A stretch of 64,000 bases of DNA, taken from Shinella pollutisoli. Lineage in GTDB: Bacteria > Pseudomonadota > Alphaproteobacteria > Rhizobiales > Rhizobiaceae. Both the position numbers and the translations under genes were made by a program. Where the stretch lies: the NCBI RefSeq assembly GCF_024609765.1, contig NZ_JANFDG010000022.1, positions 34,148 through 98,147 of the forward strand, in the 5' to 3' direction. Shown here one piece after another: positions 18,497 through 27,553 of the stretch (the first letter of the stretch is position 1; each line of letters opens with the position of its first letter). The notes under the pieces were generated by a model. It did not search any database, was not told the origin of the DNA, and saw only the letters and a list, made by a program, of their open reading frames with translations.

Positions 18497-19645
18497 ATGA
18501 ACATAGCCGCCGAAAGCCCCGTGGGCCAGTATTTCGCCGCCATCCGCTCCGCGCTGGGCGGTCTCGAGATCTTCCTCGCCGACCGCAACTCGCCGCTCTA
18601 CCGCAACAGCGTCGTCGGCGAGATCGTCGTGCCCTATCTCGCGCGGCTGAAGGCCTCCTTCGCCTGCTGGGAGAACCGCATCGGCTTCATCGAGCAGTTC
18701 CGCATCTCGCGCGCCGAAAGCGGCTTTCCCGTGTTCCAGAACGTGCTGGAACTCGAGAACGACCGGCAGAGCGCGGAAAAGCGCCTTGCCGCCATGCCGG
18801 CGGCCGACCAGCTGCGTGCCGAGATGGCGGATTTCATCCTGCGGCAGAAGGCCTTTCCCACGGCGCTGCAGGCGCGCATGGCCGAGCGGCTCTATCTGGA
18901 GCAGATCGGCAAGGGCGACATCTTCTCGCCCTTCGTGCTGCCGGAGACGATCCGCGTCGCCGTCAATCCCAAGACGATGCGGCCCTACTACGTCGTCTGC
19001 TGGGGTGCCTTCGACGGCGCCGCGACGCTGCCGATGGTCTACATGGCGACGATCGAGGACTCGAGCGAGAACGTCGTCGCCATGCTGGTGACGGCGGACG
19101 GCAAGCTCAACCCGGACGTGGAGATCCCGCTGCCGGTCGGCGGGCTGCTCAACCCGGACCTCGCCAGCCGCTTCGACGACTTCGCGCTGAAGAACGCCGC
19201 CTATTCGCTGACGCCGGCGACCATCGCCACCAACCTCGACAAGGATTTCCCGACGCTGCATCCCAAGCAGCTGCGCCGCATCGTGCTCGGCCCCTTCTAT
19301 TCGGCCGGCATCACCGAGAACAATGCACGGGTGAACGAGATCCTTTCGCGGGTGCGCAAGCGCGAGAATGCCTGGCTGCTCACCTGGACGGTGCAGGAGG
19401 TCTTCTCCAAGGCGGAGCGGCCGGCGCGGAAGGGCTTCTGGAGCTCCACGCCGGCGCAGGAGGAATTCCACATCGAGACCGACGATCTGGAGGCCGCGCG
19501 CATGGGGGTGAGCGCCTACGAAAAGCATGCGCTGGTGCCGCACGACGCCTACCAGGCGCTCTATGCGGCGGGAGAGGTCGAAGGCGTCTTCGGCGACTAC
19601 AAGGTGCACGTGATTTCCGGAAACCAGGTGATCAGCGAGGGCTAG
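18497..19645 (+). CDS. Conserved-looking soluble protein of unknown function
   Basis: A 382-residue protein I do not recognise. It has no signal peptide or transmembrane helix. The N-terminal ~150 residues are helical (FLADRNSPLYRNSVVGEIVV, later ERLYLEQIGKGDIFSPFVLP); the middle is mixed alpha/beta (YYVVCWGAFDGAATLPMVYM). It stands between the coiled-coil protein and the AAA+ ATPase on the same strand, so it may work with them. Its only Shine-Dalgarno candidate, AGGGG eight bases before the ATG, belongs to the end of the REP unit upstream. Codon use looks like its neighbours. Confidence 0.7.
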   Translation: MNIAAESPVGQYFAAIRSALGGLEIFLADRNSPLYRNSVVGEIVVPYLARLKASFACWENRIGFIEQFRISRAESGFPVFQNVLELENDRQSAEKRLAAMPAADQLRAEMADFILRQKAFPTALQARMAERLYLEQIGKGDIFSPFVLPETIRVAVNPKTMRPYYVVCWGAFDGAATLPMVYMATIEDSSENVVAMLVTADGKLNPDVEIPLPVGGLLNPDLASRFDDFALKNAAYSLTPATIATNLDKDFPTLHPKQLRRIVLGPFYSAGITENNARVNEILSRVRKRENAWLLTWTVQEVFSKAERPARKGFWSSTPAQEEFHIETDDLEAARMGVSAYEKHALVPHDAYQALYAAGEVEGVFGDYKVHVISGNQVISEG

Positions 19646-19765
19646 CGGCCTGCCGCGCCGCGCTTCCTGCCGATATCCCCGGATGTCGGTGCCGAACCGC
19701 TCCTGACGGAGCATGAAAATCCCTCGGCGTCCTTGCGCCGCCGAAGCATCGAAAGGACCCCGCCG

Positions 19766-21676
19766 ATGAGCCTCAATGCCGGTCTGACGACGATCCACGA
19801 GGACGATATCGCCAAGCATCAGGCGGCGGCGCAGAGCCTCGTCACCCGGCTGGTCATCCTCGAGACCGACGACGGCAAGGGCGGCACGCCGCTCGCCGGC
19901 ACCGGCCGGCGCTTCGTCTCCACCGTGTCGACCGCGGGCAACCGGCGCACGCGCGAGGTGGAGCTGGCGAAGACCGTGCAGGCGGTGCGCGCCGACGACC
20001 CGCTGCTCTCGCCGCCGCAGCATGCCGTGCTCTACCGCGCCCGGCGCGGACTGCAGGTGGCGCTCGCCGTCTCCGACGCCTTTTCGCGGCAGACGAATCT
20101 AGAGGGCCTTCAGGCGCGCAACCTCGCCGCGCCGCTCGCCGGCGACGATGCGAACCAATTCAAGGCGCTGCTGGCCGCTTCGGCTTACGTCGCCGCCTTC
20201 GCCTTCGCCGCCTATCTCGGCCAGACGCTGCCGGGCGAGGGCGAGCCCGTCGAGGACGGCGGCGAGCCGGACTACGTCTTCGACACGCCGCAGGACGCGC
20301 TGAAGAGCATGGTCGCCGGCCTCGAGCGCACGCTTGCCGGCGCGCCGGACGACGCGGCGCTCGTCTCCCGTGCGCGGGCCTTCTCGCGGGTGGCGCTCGA
20401 AGGGCTGATCGGGCGGCGGGCGCGCTTCACCGGGCTTGCCGGCTTCGAGACCGCGCATATCCGCATCGATCAGGACGATTTCACGCTCGACGGCTTCGAC
20501 GTCGCGCCCGGCCGGCGCCGCAAGCCGCTCGTCATGACGTTCAAGAAGCCGAACGAGATCATCGGCAACCACATCGCCAAGTACCAGGCGATGAAGCTCG
20601 CCAAGATGCTCGTCGCCTACGATTTCGAGCGGCAGATGAACCCGTTCGTCGAGCTCGGCGGCTTCCTCTTCACCTTCATCGGCGACGGCATGCCGGGCAC
20701 CGGCAAGACCATCCTGATCCAGATGCTCGCCGGCCTGCTCAACGATTACTGCGAGATCGCCGGCTACGCATTCCATTACGAGAATTTCGGCGTCGACCAG
20801 ATTTCCTCCTACCAGGGCAAGTCCGGCCAGAACTGCAAGGACTTCGTCAACAATGTCATGAACCCGAAGGCGATCGGCTTCGGCACGATCGACGACGTCG
20901 ATCAGGTTGCCGCCAAACGCTCCGACGACCGGGCGTCGGCCGGCCAGCACGAGGTGACGGCCGTGCTGATGGAGAGTTTCGCCGGCGCCTCGACGGTGGT
21001 GCGCGGCAACTGCACCTTCGGCATGTTCTCCAACTATCCGGAGAACGTCGACGACGCGCTGCGCCAGCGCGCCGGCGCCCGCTGGCTGGTCGACGGACCG
21101 CAGACCGAGGACGACTATATCGACATCTTCGCGCTCTTGGTCGGCAGGAACCATTCGATCCCGCTCGGCGCGCATACGCTGTTTACGGGGCAGGAGATCC
21201 AGCGCGCCGTCTCCAATTCCTACGACCAGCATTCGCGGCCGCAGGAGGAGGGGCTCGTCGCCGTCTGGGAGCGGTTCGAGAAGGAGCACGGGAAGATCGC
21301 GACGCTGGAGGACATCGGCGCCTATCTCCACCGCATCAAGCTCGCCGAGCCGCGCTTCACCGGCCGCGCCATCAAGAACATCACCGACGCGATCAAGATG
21401 CGGGCGATGGACGTGGACCTGCCGGACGAGTGGTTCGCGACGCCCGAGGCCTTCATGCACAAGGGCTACGACGAGAAGAAGGCGATGATCGAGGCGCTGC
21501 GCGGGCCGATCACCATGGAGATGATCCTGCAGGAGATCAACCGCTACGCCGATTCGGAATTCCGCTACACCGACAAGTCGGACGACGCCGCCGTCTCCGA
21601 CATCATCCGCCGCGAGCGCCAGCGCGAGAAGGCGATCCGCGAGATGGAGGCGATGAAGGCGGAGGGGCGGTGGTAG
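19766..21676 (+). CDS. AAA+ ATPase of unknown function
   Basis: A 636-residue cytoplasmic AAA+ protein. The first ~290 residues form an N-terminal domain I cannot name. The AAA module has Walker A GDGMPGTGKT (residues ~306-315), Walker B GFGTIDDVD (~371-379), a sensor-1-like Asn in GMFSNYPE and a likely Arg finger in RQRAGARW. The C-terminus is charged (RRERQREKAIREMEAMKAE). The ATG at 19766 is 8-9 bases after AAGGA. It is the central enzyme of the 17242-24672 set and presumably remodels a protein partner encoded nearby; that is inference. Confidence 0.82.
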   Translation: MSLNAGLTTIHEDDIAKHQAAAQSLVTRLVILETDDGKGGTPLAGTGRRFVSTVSTAGNRRTREVELAKTVQAVRADDPLLSPPQHAVLYRARRGLQVALAVSDAFSRQTNLEGLQARNLAAPLAGDDANQFKALLAASAYVAAFAFAAYLGQTLPGEGEPVEDGGEPDYVFDTPQDALKSMVAGLERTLAGAPDDAALVSRARAFSRVALEGLIGRRARFTGLAGFETAHIRIDQDDFTLDGFDVAPGRRRKPLVMTFKKPNEIIGNHIAKYQAMKLAKMLVAYDFERQMNPFVELGGFLFTFIGDGMPGTGKTILIQMLAGLLNDYCEIAGYAFHYENFGVDQISSYQGKSGQNCKDFVNNVMNPKAIGFGTIDDVDQVAAKRSDDRASAGQHEVTAVLMESFAGASTVVRGNCTFGMFSNYPENVDDALRQRAGARWLVDGPQTEDDYIDIFALLVGRNHSIPLGAHTLFTGQEIQRAVSNSYDQHSRPQEEGLVAVWERFEKEHGKIATLEDIGAYLHRIKLAEPRFTGRAIKNITDAIKMRAMDVDLPDEWFATPEAFMHKGYDEKKAMIEALRGPITMEMILQEINRYADSEFRYTDKSDDAAVSDIIRRERQREKAIREMEAMKAEGRW

Positions 21677-21714
21677 CGGTCTCGTGGAAATGGACCGCTG
21701 CATGTGCTATATGT

Positions 21715-21734
21715 TTGGGATACAAATATCCCAA
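21715..21734. promoter_or_regulatory. Operator-like palindrome of the RelB-type antitoxin gene
   Basis: TTGGGATA-caaa-TATCCCAA is a perfect 8+8 inverted repeat with a 4-bp spacer. It ends at the antitoxin's Shine-Dalgarno sequence (AAGGAGG, 21733-21739). A TATATG at 21708-21713 just upstream could be part of the -10 box. Repressor binding is expected for a ribbon-helix-helix antitoxin but is inferred. Confidence 0.6.
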
Positions 21735-21745
21735 GGAGGGTGAAG

Positions 21746-21979
21746 ATGGCTCGGCAGACGGCAATCCGGCTCCCCGACGAGACCTACGAACGCCTGCAGG
21801 CGCTGGCCGCGCGAACGGGGCGGACGGCGACCTACTATATCCGCGAGGCGATCGAGCAGCACTTGGAAGATCTGGAAGATATCTACCTCGCCGAGCGGGA
21901 GCTGGAACGCGTGCGGCGCGGCGAGAGCCGCATCTATACGCTGGAGGAGGTCGAGAAGGAGCTTGGCCTGGGAGATTGA
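21746..21979 (+). CDS. Ribbon-helix-helix antitoxin, RelB/DinJ-like
   Basis: A 77-residue antitoxin. It begins with the ribbon strand [20 protein letters not shown] and helix [16 protein letters not shown], then a charged toxin-binding tail ending in [21 protein letters not shown] seven bases upstream fixes the start at 21746; an in-frame ATG at 21704 lies inside the operator/promoter region. It is embedded between the AAA+ gene and the next gene of that set, on the same strand, suggesting later insertion. Confidence 0.88.
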   Translation: MARQTAIRLPDETYERLQALAARTGRTATYYIREAIEQHLEDLEDIYLAERELERVRRGESRIYTLEEVEKELGLGD

Positions 21980-22232
21980 GATCACCGAAGGGGCGAAGAA
22001 GCAGCTCGACAAGCTCGGCCATGCCGAGGCGAAGCGCGTCCGCGACTTTCTCGTCAAGCGGCTTGCGCCCATGCAGGATCCGCGGCACTTGGGAAGCGCG
22101 CTGCAGGGCGCCCGGCTGGGGAGCTACTGGCGCTATCGCGTCGGCGATTTCAGGATCATTTGTGACATTCAGGACAGCAGGCTTGTCGTGGTCGTCGTTC
22201 GGGTAGGGCATCGGCGTGAAATCTATTCGTGA
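21963..22232 (+). CDS. RelE-family toxin
   Basis: An 89-residue RelE/ParE-superfamily toxin, probably a ribosome-dependent mRNA endonuclease. Typical segments are the start [48 protein letters not shown] and a C-terminal VGHRREIY with the conserved Arg and Tyr. It uses a TTG start at 21963, 17 bases inside the antitoxin gene; no ATG or GTG is available at a suitable place, and the MAW opening supports this choice. Translation is probably coupled. Confidence 0.87.
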   Translation: MAWEIEITEGAKKQLDKLGHAEAKRVRDFLVKRLAPMQDPRHLGSALQGARLGSYWRYRVGDFRIICDIQDSRLVVVVVRVGHRREIYS

Positions 22233-22250
22233 AGCCCAAGGTGCGTCGGC

Positions 22251-23552
22251 ATGAAACGCCTCCTCGAAGCCGAACTGATCTACGGCCGGCTGCTGCCGAT
22301 CGAGGAGCCGCATCTGATCGAGCGCTACAACAAGGCGCTCGACGGCTTCGGCATCCGCCGCACCGCGCTTTCCCGCTTCCGCATCGACATGACCGGCTTC
22401 TCGCCGGAGATCGCCGACGAGCTCGGCGACCGCGACTATCTCGATCCGAACCGGGTGAACCGCCGCTTCATCGTCATGACGCCGGAGCAGGTGAACCTGC
22501 CGGTCGTGCACACGAGCTTCTCCAACACCGCCGCGCTGATGCACGAGTTCTTCGAGGCCAATGCGCGGGCGATCAACGCCATCACCATCCGCGACGCGCT
22601 CTACGGCGAGATCGAGGATTCCGTCTCCGTGGTGGACGACATCGACGACCTGCTCTCGATCAACGAGGTGCGCTTCCGCGTGCTCTCGGCGGAGGACATG
22701 CTCGGCAAGGCCGGGGAGCTCAGGAGCCTCGTCGACCGGCTGACGACCGTGCCCAACGCCTGGGCCGACGATGCGATGCTGAACCGCATGGTGGAGCTTG
22801 CGAAGCAGACCGGCGACATCCGCCAGAACGCGCTCGTACCCGACCAGCTCGTCTTCCGCCACGAGGCCTATTGGGCGAACCATTTCGGCGGCGTCTACGT
22901 CTTCCTCGACGAGAAGACGACGACGGTGATCTGCGATCCGGCCGCCCCCGGCTTCCGCCGCTCGCGGCCCTGGCAGGTGAGCTATATCGCCCTTGACGAC
23001 CACCGGCGCATCTTCGATTTCCTGGCGAGCACGAAGCGGCTGGAGCTGCCGCGCGCCTCCTGGGTCGAACCCTCCGGCCTCTACCAGCACCGCGCCGAGA
23101 TGACCATCGCCGGCCTCGTCAACCGCACCGATCCGACGGTCGACCTCGACAGGGCCGACCGCATCTGGCTGCAGACCTGGATGCACCGCAATGCCGGGCT
23201 CGTGGCCGAGGAGGGCACCTATCCCTTCCTGCAGGAGGCGATGCGCACCGTGGCTGCGACCGGCGAGATCAAGATCACCGAGGTGGCGCCGGAGCGGCGT
23301 TTCCTCATCGTGCGCGCCGCGCCCGACCATCCGGACCAGTGGCTCGTCAACCGGCTGCTCTCGCAGATGGTTCCTCATGACTTCGTCTCCCGCTTCGTCT
23401 TCGACAAGCAGGGATTCTACGCGGCCTACGAGCAGTTCAGCGAAAAGTTCCGCGCCTATGTTGTCGCGACATTGACGCGGACCTATCTGCAGGACAAGGC
23501 TGCCTTCCGCAGGAAACTCTTCGGCATCAGAGAGGACAATCCCAATGCTTGA
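22251..23552 (+). CDS. Uncharacterised rhizobial protein (DUF6638-like, name from memory)
   Basis: A 433-residue soluble protein with no catalytic motif I can name. It starts MKRLLEAELIYGRLLPIEEP and is rich in Asp/Arg; a segment with SFSNTAALMHEFFEANARAI could be a protease-like or metal-binding HEFFE element, but a full zinc motif is not evident. I believe it belongs to a family largely confined to Rhizobiales. Its last codons overlap the DUF2333 gene by 8 bp, so the two are translationally coupled, which supports a shared function with that membrane protein. Confidence 0.7.
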   Translation: MKRLLEAELIYGRLLPIEEPHLIERYNKALDGFGIRRTALSRFRIDMTGFSPEIADELGDRDYLDPNRVNRRFIVMTPEQVNLPVVHTSFSNTAALMHEFFEANARAINAITIRDALYGEIEDSVSVVDDIDDLLSINEVRFRVLSAEDMLGKAGELRSLVDRLTTVPNAWADDAMLNRMVELAKQTGDIRQNALVPDQLVFRHEAYWANHFGGVYVFLDEKTTTVICDPAAPGFRRSRPWQVSYIALDDHRRIFDFLASTKRLELPRASWVEPSGLYQHRAEMTIAGLVNRTDPTVDLDRADRIWLQTWMHRNAGLVAEEGTYPFLQEAMRTVAATGEIKITEVAPERRFLIVRAAPDHPDQWLVNRLLSQMVPHDFVSRFVFDKQGFYAAYEQFSEKFRAYVVATLTRTYLQDKAAFRRKLFGIREDNPNA

Positions 23553-24672
23553 CCCGATCGTCGCCTTCGTGCAGCGCGTCTTCTCGGCGATCGGCCGCGG
23601 CATCGGGCTGGTGGTCGCCTGGATATTGTGGCCCTTCGTCACCGTCGCCAACTGGTACCGGGGGCGAAGCTGGATCATCAAGGGGCCGATCGGCATCGGC
23701 CTTCTCGTGCTGGTGATAGGCTACGGCTATTTCATCTGGAACACCCAGGTCTGGAGCGGCTTCGATCCCGAATACGTGAACGCCTACAACCTCGCCGCCC
23801 GCAAGAACGACGCCGGCCAGCCGGTGAAGGCGGCGGCGGGGCAGACGGCGCCCGCCAACACCTGCCAGACCTCGGCCATCGTCGACGTGACGGCCGACCT
23901 CATCGACCTCAACGTCAACAAGAACGCATGGATTTCCTCCATGCTGCTCTACAAGCTCGGCTTCTTTGGCGCCGACTGGGACAACACGCCCTGGCTCGAC
24001 AACAAGGCCTCGTTCCAGCGCGGCATCAACCAGGCCGTCCGCCGCACGACGGTGGAGCTCGTCGATTCGCTCGGCCGCGTGCGCGGCACCTCCGGCATCA
24101 ACAACAACCTCCAGGCCGCGCGCGGCAACATGCAGTTCGACGAGGAGACCTGGTATTTCGGCTGGAGCCCGTTCGGCCCGAAGACGCCGACGCCGAGCTT
24201 CTACCGTGCGGCGATGCGGGATTTGCGCGCCTTCAACGTCTCGCTCGCCAAGTGCGAGGCGACCTTCGACAGCCGGTCGGACAATTTCATCGAGTTCCTC
24301 GACCGTATCGCCAACGACATCGGCAACACCTCGGCGATCATCCGCGAGCGCTCGGAATTCCACAACGGCGGCTGGTTCGACATGCGGGCGGACGACCGCT
24401 TCTGGTTCGCCTACGGCCAGCTCTACGGCTACTACGGCGTGCTGTCGGCGGCGGGGGCGGATTTCGATTCCGTCATCACCCAGCGCGGTATCTCCCAGCT
24501 CTGGAGCGAGACGCTGAAGCAGCTTTCCGCGGCGCTGCGCATCCAGCCGGTCATCATCTCCAACGGTCGCGAGGACGGCTGGATCATGCCGACGCATCTG
24601 GCGACGATGGGCTTCTACATCCTCAGGGTGCGCTCCAACCTCGTCGAAATTCGCGACGTGCTCGCACGATAG
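23545..24672 (+). CDS. DUF2333-family membrane-anchored protein
   Basis: A 375-residue protein. The N-terminal region carries hydrophobic stretches at about residues 15-35 (IGLVVAWILWPFVTVA) and a clear membrane helix at 51-68 (IGIGLLVLVIGYGYFIW). The rest (about 300 residues) has no further helices and is probably periplasmic. The pattern agrees with the DUF2333 family of unknown function. It overlaps the preceding gene by 8 bp and ends the set that includes the AAA+ ATPase. Confidence 0.78.
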   Translation: MLDPIVAFVQRVFSAIGRGIGLVVAWILWPFVTVANWYRGRSWIIKGPIGIGLLVLVIGYGYFIWNTQVWSGFDPEYVNAYNLAARKNDAGQPVKAAAGQTAPANTCQTSAIVDVTADLIDLNVNKNAWISSMLLYKLGFFGADWDNTPWLDNKASFQRGINQAVRRTTVELVDSLGRVRGTSGINNNLQAARGNMQFDEETWYFGWSPFGPKTPTPSFYRAAMRDLRAFNVSLAKCEATFDSRSDNFIEFLDRIANDIGNTSAIIRERSEFHNGGWFDMRADDRFWFAYGQLYGYYGVLSAAGADFDSVITQRGISQLWSETLKQLSAALRIQPVIISNGREDGWIMPTHLATMGFYILRVRSNLVEIRDVLAR

Positions 24673-24843
24673 GACGTATTTTTGCCCGGCGATGTCGTTT
24701 CCGGTCGAATCGGCGGCAAGTTCCGGCGCACCAAGCCTGACGGCTTGACGCTCAATCGGCGTGCAATGAACGCATAACGAGAAGCGGCCACGCATCCGGG
24801 GGGAGATTGGGGCGCGGTCGCCACGCTGAGGGAGCGAGACCGC

Positions 24844-26523
24844 ATGGCCGACGTAAAATCCGATATCGAAATCGCCCGCGCCGCGAAGAAGAAGCCGATC
24901 CTGGAGATCGGCGCGAAGCTGGGCATTCCCGCCGAACACCTTCTGCCCTACGGCCACGACAAGGCCAAGGTCGGCGCGGAGTTCATCGCCTCGCTCACGG
25001 AGCGGCCGAACGGCAAGCTGATCCTCGTCACGGCGATCAACCCGACGCCCGCCGGCGAGGGCAAGACGACGACGACCGTCGGCCTCGGCGACGGCCTCAA
25101 CCGCATCGGCAAGAAGGCGATCACCTGCATCCGCGAGGCCTCGCTCGGCCCCTGCTTCGGCGTCAAGGGCGGGGCGGCCGGCGGCGGCTATGCCCAGGTC
25201 GTGCCGATGGAGGACATGAACCTCCACTTCACCGGCGACTTCCACGCCATCACCTCGGCGCACAACCTGCTCTCGGCGCTGATCGACAACCACATCTACT
25301 GGGGCAACGAGCAGGGCATCGACATCCGCCGCATCGCCTGGCGCCGGGTCATGGACATGAACGACCGGGCGCTGCGCCAGATCGTCTGCTCGATGGGTGG
25401 GGTGGCGAACGGCTTTCCGCGCGAGACCGGGTTCGACATCACCGTCGCCTCGGAGGTGATGGCGATCCTCTGTCTTTCCACCGACCTCAAGGACCTCGAG
25501 CGGCGGCTCGGCAACATCATCGTCGGCTACCGCCGCGATAAGTCGCCGGTCTTCGCCCGCGACCTCAAGGCGGACGGGGCGATGACGGTGCTGCTCAAGG
25601 ACGCCATGCAGCCGAACCTCGTGCAGACGCTGGAGAACAACCCGGCCTTCGTGCACGGCGGTCCCTTCGCCAACATCGCCCACGGCTGCAACTCCGTCGT
25701 CGCCACCACGACGGCGCTGAAGCTCGCCGACTATGTCGTGACGGAGGCCGGCTTCGGCGCCGACCTCGGCGCGGAAAAATTCTTCGACATCAAGTGCCGC
25801 AAGGCGGGGCTGAAGCCCGATGCGGCCGTCATCGTCGCCACCGCCCGGGCGATGAAGATGAACGGCGGGGTGAAGAAGGAGGACCTCGGCCGCGAGGACG
25901 TCGAGGCGATCCGCAAGGGCTGCGCCAATCTCGGCCGGCACATCCAGAACGTCAAGAAGTTCGGCGTGCCGGTGATCGTCGCCATCAACCATTTCGTCTC
26001 CGACACCGAGGCCGAGATCCAGGCGATCAAGGACTATGTCGCGACCATGGGCACGGAGGCGATCCTCTGCCGGCACTGGGCGGAGGGCTCGGCCGGCATC
26101 GTCGACCTGGCGCAGAAGGTGGTGGAACTCGCCGAATCCGGCCTGTCGCAGTTCTCGCCGCTCTATGCCGACGACATGCCGCTGTTCCAGAAGATCGAGA
26201 CCATCGCCAAGGACATCTACCATGCCGGCGAGGTGATCGCCGACAAGACGGTGCGCGACCAGCTTCGCGTCTGGGAGGAGCAGGGCTACGGCGAACTGCC
26301 GATCTGCATGGCGAAGACGCAATATTCCTTCTCGACCGACCCGAACCTGCGCGGTGCGCCGTCCGGCCACACGGTGCCGGTGCGCGAGGTGCGGCTTTCG
26401 GCGGGCGCGGGCTTCGTCGTCGTCATCACCGGCGAGATCATGACCATGCCGGGCCTGCCCAAGGTGCCGTCGTCGGAGAAGATCTTCCTCAATCCGGACG
26501 GCCATATCGAGGGGCTGTTCTGA
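24844..26523 (+). CDS. fhs: Formate--tetrahydrofolate ligase
   Basis: A 559-residue enzyme making 10-formyl-THF from formate, THF and ATP. The ATP-binding P-loop [13 protein letters not shown] is near residue 63-75, and [21 protein letters not shown] is the family signature. The length is standard. In methylotrophic or serine-cycle organisms it handles C1 units; here it most likely balances the folate pool. A stretch of about 170 bp precedes it in which I see no riboswitch; GAGGGAG lies before the ATG. Confidence 0.97.
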   Translation: MADVKSDIEIARAAKKKPILEIGAKLGIPAEHLLPYGHDKAKVGAEFIASLTERPNGKLILVTAINPTPAGEGKTTTTVGLGDGLNRIGKKAITCIREASLGPCFGVKGGAAGGGYAQVVPMEDMNLHFTGDFHAITSAHNLLSALIDNHIYWGNEQGIDIRRIAWRRVMDMNDRALRQIVCSMGGVANGFPRETGFDITVASEVMAILCLSTDLKDLERRLGNIIVGYRRDKSPVFARDLKADGAMTVLLKDAMQPNLVQTLENNPAFVHGGPFANIAHGCNSVVATTTALKLADYVVTEAGFGADLGAEKFFDIKCRKAGLKPDAAVIVATARAMKMNGGVKKEDLGREDVEAIRKGCANLGRHIQNVKKFGVPVIVAINHFVSDTEAEIQAIKDYVATMGTEAILCRHWAEGSAGIVDLAQKVVELAESGLSQFSPLYADDMPLFQKIETIAKDIYHAGEVIADKTVRDQLRVWEEQGYGELPICMAKTQYSFSTDPNLRGAPSGHTVPVREVRLSAGAGFVVVITGEIMTMPGLPKVPSSEKIFLNPDGHIEGLF

Positions 26524-26657
26524 TCCGTCCGCTCCTTGCCCTGCGTGCGGGGAAAAGGGACGTGCCCCGCAAAACGGGAGAGATCCCGGACGCCGATACG
26601 GCATCTTTCCTTCTCCCCGCCTGCGGGGAGAAGGTGGCCGGCAGGCCGGATGAGGGG
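26524..26657. repeat. Partly decayed REP/BIME unit
   Basis: The right half is intact: hairpin CCTTCTCCCCGC-ct-GCGGGGAGAAGG (26609-26634) and tail TGGCCGGCAGGCCGGATGAGGGG in two parts. The left half is degenerate (about 26533-26575, recognisable by GTGCGGGGAAAAGGGACG and a partner GCAAAACGGGAGAG). It separates the convergent fhs and extensin-like genes. Confidence 0.75.
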
Positions 26658-26668
26658 CGGAGCGGGCA

Positions 26669-27391
26669 TCACCAGCAATAGCGGTAGCCGCCGCGGCGTT
26701 CCTTCACGTCGAGATGCAGGTGGTTCTCGTGCGCGGCGTCGCTGCCGGGATCGAGCACGGTGGTGAAGTAGAGGCAGGCGGCCTCGGTGATCGCCCGCTG
26801 GAAGGCACCGTCCAGCGTGGAATCGCGCTCGGCGGGGCGGATGTCGATCGTCTTGCCGCTCTTCAGCGTGAAGCCGGCGATATCGACGGCATTGCCGAAG
26901 GCGTGCTCGGAAATCTTGCCCTCCTCGGTATTGTTGCGGTTGCGGCAGACATAGCCCGAGGCCTGCCGCAGGCCGGCGATCGTCTCACCGGGCATGGCGA
27001 CGGCAAGTGCCGGCTTCACCGTCTTCTCCATCCAGCGGGCAAGCTGCAGCGCCGTCTCGCAGCGCAGCGTCGCGGGCGGCTCGACCGCGACGTCGCCTGC
27101 AAGCGCTTGGAGCGCGATTGGCCGCTCGATGCCGCAGGCCGGCCCCTCGCGCAGCGCGGGAAGCGTCTCGAAGCGGGCGCCGGCGGCGGCAAGCTTGGCG
27201 CGGCAGGCCTCGAAATCCTCCGCGCTTTCCTGCGGCAGGGCCTCGGCGGGCTTTTCCGGCTCGGCCGGCGTTTCGTCCCCGGCCTTCTCCGCGGGGCGCG
27301 GCAGGGGGAGCGGCCCGGTGTCCGGCAGGGCGCTCGCGCCGGACAGCGCGATGAGGGCGGCAAGGAGGATGATGGGCGGCTTGGCGTCGAT
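26669..27391 (-). CDS. Extensin-like (M15-fold) secreted protein, start uncertain
   Basis: The C-terminal domain matches the extensin-like family: CGIERPIAL, TLRCETALQLARWME, ASGYVCRNRN, ISEHAFGNAVDIAG with candidate zinc ligands His and Asp, and HLHLDVKERRGGYRYCW at the end. Cys residues probably pair in the periplasm. Upstream in frame a hydrophobic signal-like stretch (PPIILLAALIALSGASA) and a Pro/Glu-rich linker are clear. Yet between the in-frame stop at 27484 and the ATG at 27031 there is no ATG, GTG or TTG. The coordinate given assumes an ATC start at 27391, with GGAG nine bases upstream. A frameshift or sequence error near the start is the alternative. Confidence 0.65.
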   Translation of the reverse strand: MDAKPPIILLAALIALSGASALPDTGPLPLPRPAEKAGDETPAEPEKPAEALPQESAEDFEACRAKLAAAGARFETLPALREGPACGIERPIALQALAGDVAVEPPATLRCETALQLARWMEKTVKPALAVAMPGETIAGLRQASGYVCRNRNNTEEGKISEHAFGNAVDIAGFTLKSGKTIDIRPAERDSTLDGAFQRAITEAACLYFTTVLDPGSDAAHENHLHLDVKERRGGYRYCW

Positions 27392-27458
27392 GGGGTCGGT
27401 CTCCGGCTTGTTTCCGGACGAAACGCGCGGCGGGCCCGTTTGGTTGCCGCCGAACGGC

Positions 27459-27487
27459 CTTGCGCGGGAGCGCGCTTCACGCTAACA
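27459..27487 (+). promoter_or_regulatory. trp leader promoter
   Basis: CTTGCG (27459-27464), a 17-bp spacer and CTAACA (27482-27487) fit the rhizobial housekeeping promoter pattern CTTGAC-N17-CTATAT. Transcription would begin within a few bases of the trpL ATG at 27497, so the leader ORF would be leaderless, as is known for S. meliloti trpL. Confidence 0.6.
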
Positions 27488-27496
27488 ATTCCGGCC

Positions 27497-27553
27497 ATGA
27501 ACACGACGATCCTCATGGCCGGCTGGTGGTGGGCGCGCGGAAGGCGGCCTTGA
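27497..27553 (+). CDS. trpL: trp operon leader peptide
   Basis: An 18-codon ORF, start MNTTILMAG, then three consecutive Trp codons (27524-27532) followed by ARGRRP. S. meliloti TrpL likewise carries WWWAR. Stalling of the ribosome at the Trp codons when charged tRNA-Trp is low would favour the antiterminator and trpE(G) expression. In S. meliloti the released leader RNA and the peptide also act in trans; whether that holds here is untested. No Shine-Dalgarno sequence is present, consistent with leaderless translation. Confidence 0.93.
   Translation: MNTTILMAGWWWARGRRP

Noticed and set aside
24673..24843. Possible riboswitch upstream of fhs
   Set aside because: No recognisable THF, glycine, ZTP or SAM aptamer elements and no terminator in this 171-bp stretch.
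23527..26604. 1025-residue minus-strand ORF over DUF2333 and fhs
   Set aside because: A shadow of two well-identified plus-strand genes; its composition is low-complexity and no motif is present.
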